A stretch of 64,000 nt of DNA from Arcobacter suis CECT 7833 (GTDB lineage Bacteria; Campylobacterota; Campylobacteria; Campylobacterales; Arcobacteraceae). Below are positions 27,801 through 36,776 of the stretch, piece after piece; positions within the stretch are counted from its first letter, which is position 1; the number at the start of each line of letters is the position of its first letter. Location: NCBI RefSeq assembly GCF_003544815.1, contig NZ_CP032100.1, positions 248,001-312,000 of the forward strand. The letters are read 5' to 3'. Made by a program: the position numbers and the translations under genes. Below the pieces are notes generated by a model. That model did no database searches. It was given only the letters and a program-made list of their open reading frames with translations, and was not told the DNA's origin.

Positions 27801-28291
27801 ATGAAGAGGGAATGATTTTGATTTCAGGTATTCAAGTAATGCGTGGTTATTTAAATGATGAAGTAAAAACAGCTCAAGTACTAAAAAAAATAAAAGGAAA
27901 AACTTATTATATTACAGGGGATAAAGGACGATTGGATGAAGATGGCTTTTTAACTATTGTTGATAGATATTCAAGATTTGCAAAACTTGCAGGTGAGATG
28001 ATAAGCCTTGGAGCAGTTGAGGAAAAAATCTCAAAAATCATAGCTTTAGATGAAGATTCTTTGGTTGATTTTATAGTAACTTCTGTTGAAGATGAAAAAA
28101 AAGGCGAAAAAATTGTTCTTTTAATTTCAAAGGTAGATGAAGAATTTATAACAAGTCTAAAAGAAAAAATGATAATAAATTTTGATAATAAACTAATGAT
28201 TCCATCAACTATAAAAATAGTAGATGAAATTCCAAAACTAGGAACAGGTAAAAAAGATTTTAAAGCGGCTAAAGAATTAGCTTTGAGCTGA
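24812..28291 (+). CDS. aas: LplT-PlsC-Aas fusion: lysophospholipid flippase/acyltransferase/acyl-ACP synthetase
   Basis: 1159 residues from ATG 24812 (RBS AAGGAAAA; an in-frame TTG at 24788 lies inside merR). Three modules: an MFS transporter of about 12 helices (1-420) resembling LplT; a PlsC-type acyltransferase (about 430-620) with the NHISWIDW HX4D motif (His461) and FPEGAITRNG; and an AMP-binding acyl-ACP synthetase (about 640-1159) with the P-loop SSGSEGTPKG near residue 800 and YGTSETSP. By homology it flips lysophospholipid inward and re-acylates it with ACP-activated fatty acid. In E. coli these are two genes, lplT and aas. Its 3' end overlaps the convergent kinase gene by 15 nt. Confidence 0.92.
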   Translation: MNKINNLLNIKIAFLFVVFCNVIVDVAHKVFLQNIAFKVFDGSTQVIWISIINALIIIPFLLLFTVSGYLSDKYNKKNILIYGAVSSFLLSILMVISYLSGNFYFAMFSLVLLAVQSAIYSPAKFGLIIDIYGKKNLSSGNAVLQATSIIAILFSIASASFVFENFYNTNNLATLATKEELLDAILPLTYYILPVAFLEMMVSFLFLRRINTTYTKNETLTLDRNELFKGKLLSKNIQTIFENNIISLSVIGLSVFWGVSQALMAVFPSYVKEYLGITDVFMINGVIGASGVGIAIGSILYSKISKHYIEIGTIPLAALGMALMIYVSTIVQTPFLLGMSFLVFGIFGGLFVVPLNALIQFNAKKKVLGTILAGNNWFNSLAMFLMLALTTTVSYYELDPLNTLYLILLITVIGTFYTIYKLPQSLILLFLKRIVGLKYKLEVNGVKNIPSNGGVLLLGNHISWIDWAVVLMATPREVRFVMHKPIYEKWYLNWLLKIFKCIPISNGSSKNTIQTIAKELDAGNVVVVFPEGAITRNGHLGEFKRGFEKILELTTTDVKVVPFYIRGLWESMFSRASKKFKKSNKTNSVTVSFSRMMRKEKANIISVKQELIKLSTKSWQEHIRDLKPLNETIFDRLKEVGSNMIFADSTGLELSGERFLTVSILFKNLLEKEVKNQNIGLLLPSTVAGAFINYSVLMMGKTLVNLNYTSEINSLKTAVQSAQIKTIIASKKFIEKLENKGINIKEILEMAEVIYVEDLKEKISRPKGIFTYFSVKLMPSFLLKFIHLTKTSKESTVLILFSSGSEGTPKGVELSSDNILGNSQQIANIINATDDDIMVGSLPLFHAFGIVVTTFLPLIEGIKCVCHPDPTDGLGLGKLISQYKATIMTGTSTFFRLYTKNSKVHPLMFESLRLCVAGAEKLREDVRYDFKKKFGKDILEGYGTSETSPVAACNLPDVLAPDFSVQVGNKIGTVGMAIPGTTIKIVNPQTFEELATNEEGMILISGIQVMRGYLNDEVKTAQVLKKIKGKTYYITGDKGRLDEDGFLTIVDRYSRFAKLAGEMISLGAVEEKISKIIALDEDSLVDFIVTSVEDEKKGEKIVLLISKVDEEFITSLKEKMIINFDNKLMIPSTIKIVDEIPKLGTGKKDFKAAKELALS

Positions 28292-30466
28292 TTCTATGTA
28301 ATTAAAAATTATTGTAAAACATGCGCCAGTGTAAGTTTTATGATTGTATTCATAAGTATCATTTGAAGCAAAAATATGTGCATCGTGATGTTTTGTAATA
28401 ATTTGATAAGCAATAGATAATCCAATTCCTGTACCAATACTTTTATGTTTAGTTGTAAAATATGGTTCAAATATTTTATTTATTATATTTTCAGGAATTC
28501 CTCCTGCATTATCTTTGATTTTTAAAATCAAACTATTGTTTATATTTTTTGTTTCAATAAAAATAAGTTTTTCTTCATTATTTTGAAGATTTTCTTTTAA
28601 AGCATCTTTTGAATTATTAAGAATATTTATTAAAGCTTGAATAAGTTGATTCTCATAACCATCTATTCTAATATCATCATTTGTATTTAGTATCATTGTA
28701 ATATTATGATTAACTATTGATGGATTTAAAATAGATAAAGTTTTTTTGATAATATCTGAAACTTGAATTTCTCCTTTTTCATTTGAGTTTTTTATAAAGT
28801 TTCTAAAGTCATCAATTGTATTTGATAAATAAGTTGTTTGTTTTATAATATTATCCATATCCGGAATAAGTTCTTTTTCATCGAATTGTTTAAATTCCAT
28901 TTGTACTTTTATCCCACTTGCAATTGTTGAAATAAGACTTAATGGCTGTCTCCATTGGTGAGCGATATTTCCTATCATTTCTCCCATAGAAGCTAGTTTT
29001 GATTGGGATTCCATAAGTTTATGTTGAGTTACGTCTTTTATACTTAATAAAATTCTTTTTTTATCAGGAAGCAAAACCATAGACATATCTACTGTAATAC
29101 TTCTATTATCTTTTACTATACAAGTTTTTTCAAAATCTGTAACAAAACCTTTTTCAACTATTGCCTCTAGTGCAATTTGAGCTTTTTCTAAATCTTCAGG
29201 AGCTGTAAGTTTAATACAAGAAGTTTTTAACAACTCTTTTCTCGAAAAACCAGTCATTTTTATATAAGCATCATTAAACTCTAAAAAATTACTTTCTAAA
29301 TCTACTATTGCTAAACCATCAATAGAATAGTTAAAAATAGTTTCAAATTCATTTTTTTGTTCTTCTATTTGTTTTTGAATTTTGATTTTATCCGTAACAT
29401 CATAGAACCAACCAATAACAGCATTCTCATCATCATAAATTATATTCATATATGAAGCAATTACCCAAACTTCAGAGTCGTTTATATTTAAAGAAATCAG
29501 TTTATTCTCAATTCTTTCATTTTTATCTAAAGAATTTAATATATCTTTATATATTGACTCTTTTATATAATAAACTTTTGGATTTTGCTTTAATAACTCT
29601 TTTTCATCAATTTGTAGTAATTTTAGATAAGAGTTATTAGCAAAAACTATTCTTTCTCCATTGTTTGTTGCAATCCTAACAGCAATAGGACTCATTTGTA
29701 AAAGTGATTTTAATCTATTTTCATTGTCTCTTAAAGTTTTTCTTGAGCTTTTTATCGTTTCAATCATATTATTCATGGTATTTGAAAGCAAAAATATTTC
29801 TTTTGAACCCTTCAAAGAAAAATTCTTATGAGGTATTCCATCTTTATCAGTATCATTTATTATTTTAATAATATTAGAAAGAGGTTTTAATATAAAGTGT
29901 CTAATTGTTAAAAATAGGGATAAAATGAGCATTAAAGAAATAGTTATAGCTTCGATTACATTATTAAAAATAATTTTATCTAATTCTTTATTTAATGTTT
30001 TATCAGAAATATATATGTGAATAGTTGCAATTTTTTTTGACTCATTATTTGTTATATCAAAAACTTTTTCATAATATGCTTGCGATACTAATTTTTGATG
30101 TAATCCATCGTCATAGTCAATAATATTCCAATTTTCATCTCTAATTTTTCCATTAATTTCATATTCTTTACCTAAAAGTTTTCCCAAATTATAATCTTTT
30201 AGGACAATTGCAAATAAAATATCTTTTGATTCCATTTCGTTGAGTAAAATTTTTTCATATTCATTTATAGAATATGAAGCAATCAAATTTTGGATATTGT
30301 TTTTTAGTTCAATAACCATATTATTTGATTCATTTTTCATACTATTAATAATATTATTTTTAATACTTAAATAGCTATATGTTAAGTTTACAGAAATTAT
30401 TATAGTTACTGTTAAAATAATAATTGTAAAAAGAATTAGGTATAAAGATTTTTTTGGATTATACAT
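28277..30466 (-). CDS. Membrane histidine kinase with two PAS domains
   Basis: 729 residues. TM1 (about 8-30), a periplasmic sensor of about 135 residues, TM2 (about 168-188), a HAMP-like linker (to about 245), PAS1 (about 255-360), PAS2 (about 375-485), then the H-box ASMGEMIGNIAHQWRQPL, and a HATPase domain with N-box LINILNNSKDAL, G1 KDNAGGIP and G2 GTGIGLSIAYQI. It follows the periplasmic binding protein gene by 2 nt and lacks its own Shine-Dalgarno, so translation is coupled. The pair resembles LuxP-LuxQ/TorT-TorS type sensing, where a ligand-loaded binding protein engages the kinase. No response regulator is adjacent. Confidence 0.88.
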   Translation of the reverse strand: MYNPKKSLYLILFTIIILTVTIIISVNLTYSYLSIKNNIINSMKNESNNMVIELKNNIQNLIASYSINEYEKILLNEMESKDILFAIVLKDYNLGKLLGKEYEINGKIRDENWNIIDYDDGLHQKLVSQAYYEKVFDITNNESKKIATIHIYISDKTLNKELDKIIFNNVIEAITISLMLILSLFLTIRHFILKPLSNIIKIINDTDKDGIPHKNFSLKGSKEIFLLSNTMNNMIETIKSSRKTLRDNENRLKSLLQMSPIAVRIATNNGERIVFANNSYLKLLQIDEKELLKQNPKVYYIKESIYKDILNSLDKNERIENKLISLNINDSEVWVIASYMNIIYDDENAVIGWFYDVTDKIKIQKQIEEQKNEFETIFNYSIDGLAIVDLESNFLEFNDAYIKMTGFSRKELLKTSCIKLTAPEDLEKAQIALEAIVEKGFVTDFEKTCIVKDNRSITVDMSMVLLPDKKRILLSIKDVTQHKLMESQSKLASMGEMIGNIAHQWRQPLSLISTIASGIKVQMEFKQFDEKELIPDMDNIIKQTTYLSNTIDDFRNFIKNSNEKGEIQVSDIIKKTLSILNPSIVNHNITMILNTNDDIRIDGYENQLIQALINILNNSKDALKENLQNNEEKLIFIETKNINNSLILKIKDNAGGIPENIINKIFEPYFTTKHKSIGTGIGLSIAYQIITKHHDAHIFASNDTYEYNHKTYTGACFTIIFNYIESAQS

Positions 30467-30468
30467 TT

Positions 30469-31464
30469 TTAATATTCATTTGTTTTGATTTTTTTATTAG
30501 TTTTATAATCTAGTCCAAATACATTTCTTTTGATTATTATTAGATTATCTTCAATATTTTCTTTAGAAATTGCAAGAACTGGAAGTTTATAATCTTTTTC
30601 AATTTCTTCATTATTAAAATACTTATGTAAAGAAATAATTGCTTTTTCTCCCATTAAAAAAGGTTGTTGCATTGCTGAAGCAACTAAAGTATTATTTGTA
30701 ATAAGATTTAGAAATTCAGGTTCAGCATCAAAAGTAAGAAGTAAAATTTTGTCTTTTTTCCCACTTTCATAAATTGCATCTAAAGCCCCTTGATATTTAT
30801 CAGAACCTTGAAGCCAAATGGCATTTAATTCTGGATTCTTATTTATTAATTCTTTTGTAAAATTATAAGTTTCTTCTTTTGAAAAAGTTACTTGTTGTTT
30901 TAAATCTATATTTTTTATAGAGTATTCATTTATTGCTTTTATAAAACCAGCAGTTCTTTCTTGTCCATTTAATCTTTTTTGTGGGATGGCAATAATTGCA
31001 ACTTTAGGATTTGGAATTCCTAAAATAGACATTTGTTCAGCTAAAATTTTTCCAATATCATAAGCACCTTTTTCATTATTTGAAGAGATATATGAAATAT
31101 ATTCACCAGAATCTGTTCCAATATCTGAAATTACTACAGGAATATTTGCTTTTTTGGCAAGTTTTAAAACAGTTACACAAGAAGATGAGTTATTTGGTGA
31201 GATAATTATTCCAGAGACATTATCATTTATTGCTTTTATAGTATTTTCTAATTCAATTTTTATACTATTTTGTGAATTATAAATTTCAACTTCATAACCT
31301 AAAACATCAGCACTATTTTTTACTCCTCGAGACATAATATTCCAAAAAGGAATAGATGTATCTGAAACAATGTAAGCTATTTTTTTAATATTTGAATTTG
31401 CATTTAAAATAGAAAAGCTCAATAAAAAGAGTAGAGTTAAAAGATAATTTTTTGAAATTCTCAT
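30469..31464 (-). CDS. Periplasmic sugar-binding-type protein (Peripla_BP_4)
   Basis: 331 residues with a clear signal peptide (MRISKNYLLTLLFLLSFSILNA, cut after about residue 22). The mature protein has the RbsB/LuxP type I fold: first strand KKIAYIVSDTSIPFWNIMSRGV, GIIISPNNSS, ANIPVVISDIGTDSG, AGFIKAINEY and LLLTFDAEPEFLNLI. Ligand is unknown; the family binds sugars, autoinducer-2 or related small molecules. No ABC transporter genes accompany it. Instead it is co-transcribed with the kinase, which argues for a sensing rather than an uptake role. Confidence 0.87.
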   Translation of the reverse strand: MRISKNYLLTLLFLLSFSILNANSNIKKIAYIVSDTSIPFWNIMSRGVKNSADVLGYEVEIYNSQNSIKIELENTIKAINDNVSGIIISPNNSSSCVTVLKLAKKANIPVVISDIGTDSGEYISYISSNNEKGAYDIGKILAEQMSILGIPNPKVAIIAIPQKRLNGQERTAGFIKAINEYSIKNIDLKQQVTFSKEETYNFTKELINKNPELNAIWLQGSDKYQGALDAIYESGKKDKILLLTFDAEPEFLNLITNNTLVASAMQQPFLMGEKAIISLHKYFNNEEIEKDYKLPVLAISKENIEDNLIIIKRNVFGLDYKTNKKIKTNEY

Positions 31465-31529
31465 TATGGACCTTAAAAAAGATATTAAGTCCCCTATTCT
31501 AGCATAATAAAAGCAGTTCTAAAGAAAAA

Positions 31530-34070
31530 TCAATTTTCTTTATCATTAATACAAATAAGATTTATAATTTCTTCTTGTTTTGAACAAAAGTTTCCATTTT
31601 TTTCTATTAGTATTAAATCTCTTGCATAACCATTTAAAGTATGCAGTTTTGCACTCTCTATTTCTACTTTAAAATCATCAAATATTTTTGCAATATATGC
31701 AAAAAGACCTTTTTGATCTTTTGCAATAATGTGCATTGAAGCTAAATAAGCTGTGTGATTACAGTCAATTCTAATATCATCTTTTTTAATTGTAGGAGTT
31801 TTTGTAATAACAGTTTTACTCATGTCAAAAGAGTCTTTTATAATCTCTTCTATAAAAAATAGATCTTCATTATCAACTTTTTCAGAAAATGAAATATCAA
31901 AGGCTTTTTTATTGTCATAAAGTTTGAAAATATTCATTGATGCAATATTTAAGAATTCCAATTTTCCTAATAAATATCCTAAATTTAAAGGAGATTTTCT
32001 AATAATTCTAATTGTAAGTTGAGAATCATTTGATATTTTATAAATGTAACTTTCAACATCTTTTGCTTTTATTGCAATATCCAAAATATCTTCAGCTTTT
32101 AGTCTTAAAAAAATTTGATTTGAAGCAATATACATAATTTTTTTCTGTAAAGTTACTGGAATTTCTTTGTATTTATCAAGATTTTTGATTGCATTTTGTT
32201 TTGCAATTCTTCTTTTACTTTCATTTAAAAAGTCTTCATTTTCAAAAGCAGGAAGAGATTGTAAATAAAGTTGTTTTAATAAAGAAGCTGTTGAGCTATT
32301 AAAAATATTTTTTCCAACAGCTGAAATATCACAATATGTAACTACATATAATAGTTTTAAAGCCTCTTTTGTTTTTATAAGACCTGTAAAATTTAAAATT
32401 GTTTTTTCCGAATATATATCTTCGTGAGTTGCCATATAAGACATCATATTGTGGTATCTTACAAGTCTTGCACCTAACTTTATAAACTCTTCATTAAAAT
32501 CAAAAGATTTCATCATACTTTTAAATAGTTTTTCGCCAACAATATGATGATCTTCTGTTCTTCCTTTTCCAATATCATGGAAAAAAGAAACTAATCTAAC
32601 TATTATTTTTTGTTCATTTGTTAAATCATTAAATATTGATTTTATATAAGGATCTTCTATATTTTGAGAAAATTTCAAAGTTTTTATAGAATGAATATCA
32701 ACAGGATGAGTGTGGTAACCATCAAATTGAGGTTGATCAATCATCTTTTTTGTACTTGGAAGTACAGCTTGAAATAGTCCTGCATTATAAATTAGTTTCA
32801 TTAAAGGATATAAATTTGGTTTTGATAAAATAGTTTTTATACTTTTTTTTAGCTCTTTTGTTTGAACTTTTGGTAATTTTGCACGACTCGCATAATAAAT
32901 ATATGATCTATCAAATCTTTCCACATCAACAGGAAGTTCAATTAACTCTTTTAATAAAGTATTTAAAGTTTGTTCTTTTCTATGAAAAGAACAAACTAAA
33001 GTATTATCGATAATATAAAGATTCTTTTTAAATCTTAATTTTCTTAATTTTGGGATATTTGATGCTTCAAATAAAGTTTGTCTTGTAAATTTTTTCACCA
33101 TAGTTGCTGTGAAACTATGAATAATATGTAAACAAGATAAGATTTTTGTCATACAAAGTCTATCTTTTGTATATCTTGGTTTATTTTTAAATCCTAATTT
33201 AGAACTTAATTCTGGCAAAATATCAAAAGTAACTTGGTCTTGTTTTTTTCTTGCTATATTATGTAAAGCATTTCTAACTTGAAAGATAAACTCTAAAGCT
33301 TGTCTATACTTTTTGTATTCATCTTCTGTAAATTGTGTTCCAATTAAATCTTTTGTATTGGTTGCTCCATATAAAATATTTGCCATCCAATACATCATAT
33401 TTGATTCTCTTATTCCACCATAACCATCTTTTATATTTGGTTCCATTTTTAATGGATATTTTAATAATCTTTGTTTATGTTCTTCAAGTTTGTCTAAAAC
33501 AAACTCTTTTTGATTTGTTTTTCTAATTTTTGATAAAACATTTTCATATCCAAACCAAAGATTTTTTGAACCATAAATTAATCTTGATTCCAAAATAGAA
33601 CTTTTTATTGTTATATCTTCTTTTACAGCATCTGAAATTTCTCTTAATTCATGAACTCTCGAGCCTAATTTTAAACCACAATCCCAAGCTAAAGTTATAA
33701 ACTCTTCCATGATATTTTTTAGATTATAACCTTTAACATTTTCGTATAAAAGCATAATATCAATGTCAGAATAGATACAAAGCTGTTCTCTTCCATATGA
33801 ACCTAAAGCAACTAAACTAATGGGAATAGAAGAACTCATAGGTTGATGTGAACCAAAATTTTTTCGTAAAATATACTTATAAAGTAAAATTAAAAACTTG
33901 TCAGTGTGTTTTGTATGTTTTATGAAAAAATCTTTTCCACCAGTTGTTTCAACTGTGGTATCAATAGAGTCTAAATAGTTTTTATAATAAGTTTTAAAAA
34001 CTTTTGAGATTTGAAAATCGGTAGCGTTATTTGATATAAGCTCTTCGATTTGTATACTTAATTCAATCAT
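31530..34070 (-). CDS. glnD: PII uridylyltransferase/uridylyl-removing enzyme
   Basis: 846 residues, normal for GlnD. The nucleotidyltransferase motif GSYGREQLCIYSDIDIMLLY (about 90-110), the GlnD PII-UTase linker region, an HD hydrolase domain with SFFHDIGKGRTEDHH (about 495-510), and C-terminal ACT-type repeats (about 690 to the end) are all present. It uridylylates GlnK when glutamine is low and removes UMP when glutamine is high. Its target Tyr51 is conserved in the GlnK encoded at 42462. ATG overlaps the preceding gene's stop by 4 nt (ATGA). Confidence 0.93.
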   Translation of the reverse strand: MIELSIQIEELISNNATDFQISKVFKTYYKNYLDSIDTTVETTGGKDFFIKHTKHTDKFLILLYKYILRKNFGSHQPMSSSIPISLVALGSYGREQLCIYSDIDIMLLYENVKGYNLKNIMEEFITLAWDCGLKLGSRVHELREISDAVKEDITIKSSILESRLIYGSKNLWFGYENVLSKIRKTNQKEFVLDKLEEHKQRLLKYPLKMEPNIKDGYGGIRESNMMYWMANILYGATNTKDLIGTQFTEDEYKKYRQALEFIFQVRNALHNIARKKQDQVTFDILPELSSKLGFKNKPRYTKDRLCMTKILSCLHIIHSFTATMVKKFTRQTLFEASNIPKLRKLRFKKNLYIIDNTLVCSFHRKEQTLNTLLKELIELPVDVERFDRSYIYYASRAKLPKVQTKELKKSIKTILSKPNLYPLMKLIYNAGLFQAVLPSTKKMIDQPQFDGYHTHPVDIHSIKTLKFSQNIEDPYIKSIFNDLTNEQKIIVRLVSFFHDIGKGRTEDHHIVGEKLFKSMMKSFDFNEEFIKLGARLVRYHNMMSYMATHEDIYSEKTILNFTGLIKTKEALKLLYVVTYCDISAVGKNIFNSSTASLLKQLYLQSLPAFENEDFLNESKRRIAKQNAIKNLDKYKEIPVTLQKKIMYIASNQIFLRLKAEDILDIAIKAKDVESYIYKISNDSQLTIRIIRKSPLNLGYLLGKLEFLNIASMNIFKLYDNKKAFDISFSEKVDNEDLFFIEEIIKDSFDMSKTVITKTPTIKKDDIRIDCNHTAYLASMHIIAKDQKGLFAYIAKIFDDFKVEIESAKLHTLNGYARDLILIEKNGNFCSKQEEIINLICINDKEN

Positions 34071-34819
34071 AATAAGTCTTTATAAATCTCTAATTTCTTT
34101 CTTAATGTAATTCTATTTAATCCTAAATGTTTTGCAACTTGAACCTGTGATTTATATTTTTTTGTTGAGGCTTTAAGTAATGGAACTTCAAAAATATATG
34201 ATAAATCTTTATATGAATTTTCTCCATATAAATTTTCACTAATATATTTTTCTAAAAACATTAAAATTTCATGTTCTCCAATTGTTTCAAAAAGGTATGA
34301 AAAGTAGATAGATTTTCTTAAACTGTGAGTATTATTTGAGATGTTTACTATTAATTTTGAAGAGGGAATTTTTGGTAAATCTAGAATTGAACTAGCTTCT
34401 TGTGAGAATTTATTCACCAAGGCCTTTGTATCTTCTTCTCTTTTTGATAAATTAGGAATTTCAAGATTAATTGAAAAAATATCCCTTAATTTTTGATTTA
34501 AGTTTTCAGTATTAGAAATTGCAATAACTCGGATATTGTTATCTTCTAACCATTTTAAAAATAAATCAATATTTGTTATCTCATGTATTTTATCTATGAT
34601 GATAGCTTCATTTTGTAAAAGAATTACATCATCACTAATATCTTTTTGTAAGTTTTTAGCTTCGTAAATATCTGAATTTGGTAGTATATATTTTGCTAGA
34701 GATTTTTTACCAGTACCAGCATTACCTAAAATAAGTGCATTCACCTGAACAGCTTGTAAAAGCTTAGCTGAATTTAATATCTCTTTTGAAATCCCATCTT
34801 CTGCAATAAAGTCTTGCAT
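34067..34819 (-). CDS. Degenerate NtrC-like AAA protein with Fis-type HTH
   Basis: 250 residues. Walker A is intact (GNAGTGKKS, about 32-40). The Walker B equivalent is AIIIDKIHE, with Lys in place of the usual catalytic Glu. The sigma-54-contacting GAFTGA loop is absent, and the AAA region is shorter than in NtrC-type activators. The C-terminus is a Fis-family HTH, QVQVAKHLGLNRITLRKKLE (about 222-242). It overlaps glnD by 4 nt, so a nitrogen-related regulatory role is likely, but it is unlikely to drive sigma-54 open-complex formation in the standard way. It might act as a repressor or a nucleotide-responsive DNA binder. Confidence 0.75.
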   Translation of the reverse strand: MQDFIAEDGISKEILNSAKLLQAVQVNALILGNAGTGKKSLAKYILPNSDIYEAKNLQKDISDDVILLQNEAIIIDKIHEITNIDLFLKWLEDNNIRVIAISNTENLNQKLRDIFSINLEIPNLSKREEDTKALVNKFSQEASSILDLPKIPSSKLIVNISNNTHSLRKSIYFSYLFETIGEHEILMFLEKYISENLYGENSYKDLSYIFEVPLLKASTKKYKSQVQVAKHLGLNRITLRKKLEIYKDLL

Positions 34820-34995
34820 AATCTACCACCTCTTTTTTAATCTTTACTTTGCGAGATTAAAAAATATTATACTGTATAAAAATAAAAATCTTTTATTTTT
34901 TTGTATATAAATTATACAATAATTAAAATTAATAAAAAAACTTTTTTGTTATATAATGTTTAGTTAAAAAATTAATTATTTTAAGGTATCAAAAT

Positions 34996-36741
34996 ATGGA
35001 AAAAAATAGGTATATTCTTTCATTAGTAATATCACTAACTTTAATTGTTATTATTTCCATTTTTTTAGGAATGTATTTTATTTTAGGTAAAGAAAAAGAA
35101 TTACTTGAAAAGAAATATAGTGATTTGACAAATAATTTAGAAAATAAAGTAAATTCATTAATTCAAACAAAGCAAAATGCCACTTTAGCCATAGCTTTGA
35201 CATTAAGTGAAAATGACAAAATAAAAACTTCTTTTTTAAATCAAGAAATTTATGATTTAAATAATTTAGCAAATAAATTAAATGAACATACAGACTTTAA
35301 AAATGTTTGGTTTCAGTTGATAGATAAAAATGGAATTTCGATATATAGAAGTTGGACAGCTGATAGATTTGATAAGATCAAAAATTTAAGATTAGATTTA
35401 CAAGAATTATACAAAAATCCACAAATAAAAAGCACAATAAGTGTTGGAAAATATGATATTACTTTCAAATCAATAATCCCAATTTATCACAATAATCAGT
35501 TTTTAGGTGTCTTAGATATTGTTACACATTTTAATTCAATAACAAAAGAATTAAAAGATTCTGATAATTTAGAACCTTTTATCATTGTTGAAAAAGAGTT
35601 CACAAATCAGTTAAAAGAACATAGTTTTTCTAAGATATTTTTGAAGGATTATTATGTTGCAAATGTTTCTGCAAATAAAGAATTATTAGGGTATTTAGAA
35701 AAACAAGATTTGGGAACTATTTTAGATTTACAAGGTTATTTAATAAAAGATAATTATTTAATAATAAATGTTCCAATAATACAATCAGGAAAAAAATTAG
35801 CAAATTTTTTGATAATGAAAAATATAGAAACAATAGATGTTTTAGAAATAAAACAGTTTAAAATGCAATCCTTTTGGTATTTGGCATTTTTTGTAGCACT
35901 ATTATGTACTACTATTTTTTTTATTGTTTATTATATTTATTCAAAAAAATTAAAAGAATTAAATGTATCTTTAAAACAAACAGTTAATGATGAAATTTTT
36001 AGAAATAATGAACAAAATAAAATCTTATTCCAACATAATAAAATGGCAGCGATGGGTGAAATGATAGAAAATATAGCTCATCAATGGCGACAACCTTTAT
36101 CTGTTATTACAACTGTGGCTTCATCTTTAAAATTAAAAAAAGAGTATGGAGTTTTAAGTGATTTAGAATATGAAGAGGAACTTTCACACATAATTGAAAC
36201 AGCAAATTATCTATCAAATACTATTGATGATTTTAGATACTATTTTTCTCCTGATAAAGATAAAAATCTATTTAATACAAAAAGCTTAATAAATAGATGT
36301 ATAAAAATTGTTAGTATTGATTTTTCTAATAAACATATAAAAATTATTCAAAATGTTGAAGAGTTAACTGTATATAGTTATGAAAATGAGTTATTGCAAG
36401 TAATAATAAATATTTTAAATAATGCAAAAGATGAATTACTCAAAATCGAAAATCAGGAAAATAGAGTTATTTTTATGGATTTATATAAAAGTCAAAACTC
36501 TTTAATTATAAAAATAAAAGATAATGCAGGTGGAATAAAAAAAGATATTATTGATAGAATTTTTGAACCTTATTTTACTACAAAACACAAAAGTAACGGT
36601 ACAGGTATTGGTCTTTATATGTGTGAAGAGATTATTGTAAAACATCTTTTAGGAGAAATAAAAGTTTCAAATGAAGAAACTATTTATGAAAATCAAAAAT
36701 TTATTGGCGCTTTATTTGAAATAAGTATTCCAATAGAATAA
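34996..36741 (+). CDS. Membrane histidine kinase with periplasmic Cache-like sensor
   Basis: 581 residues: TM1 (about 9-31), a periplasmic Cache-like sensor (about 35-285; NVWFQLIDKNGISIYRSW resembles the conserved Cache strand-turn), TM2 (about 295-315), a coiled-coil linker, H-box GEMIENIAHQWRQPL, N-box INILNNAKDEL, G1 KDNAGGIK and G2 GTGIGLYMCEEI. It is transcribed divergently from the glnD pair; TATAAT at 34952-34957 is a possible -10. No response regulator is adjacent. Ligand unknown, though Cache domains often bind amino acids or carboxylates. A terminator follows directly. Confidence 0.87.
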   Translation: MEKNRYILSLVISLTLIVIISIFLGMYFILGKEKELLEKKYSDLTNNLENKVNSLIQTKQNATLAIALTLSENDKIKTSFLNQEIYDLNNLANKLNEHTDFKNVWFQLIDKNGISIYRSWTADRFDKIKNLRLDLQELYKNPQIKSTISVGKYDITFKSIIPIYHNNQFLGVLDIVTHFNSITKELKDSDNLEPFIIVEKEFTNQLKEHSFSKIFLKDYYVANVSANKELLGYLEKQDLGTILDLQGYLIKDNYLIINVPIIQSGKKLANFLIMKNIETIDVLEIKQFKMQSFWYLAFFVALLCTTIFFIVYYIYSKKLKELNVSLKQTVNDEIFRNNEQNKILFQHNKMAAMGEMIENIAHQWRQPLSVITTVASSLKLKKEYGVLSDLEYEEELSHIIETANYLSNTIDDFRYYFSPDKDKNLFNTKSLINRCIKIVSIDFSNKHIKIIQNVEELTVYSYENELLQVIINILNNAKDELLKIENQENRVIFMDLYKSQNSLIIKIKDNAGGIKKDIIDRIFEPYFTTKHKSNGTGIGLYMCEEIIVKHLLGEIKVSNEETIYENQKFIGALFEISIPIE

Positions 36742-36773
36742 GAAATATAGAGTTATATACTCTATATTTCTTA
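36739..36773. terminator. Bidirectional terminator between kinase and Cache protein
   Basis: A 15-bp perfect stem (TAAGAAATATAGAGT and complement) with a TATAT loop overlaps the kinase stop codon and ends 4 nt before the stop of the convergent Cache gene. The flanks are AT-rich on both sides. Confidence 0.75.
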
Positions 36774-36776
36774 AAA

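Noticed and set aside
34820-34995. Possible sigma-54 promoter for the AAA/Fis or kinase gene
   Set aside because: No GG-N10-GC element is present in the gap; only AT-rich -10-like sequences are seen.
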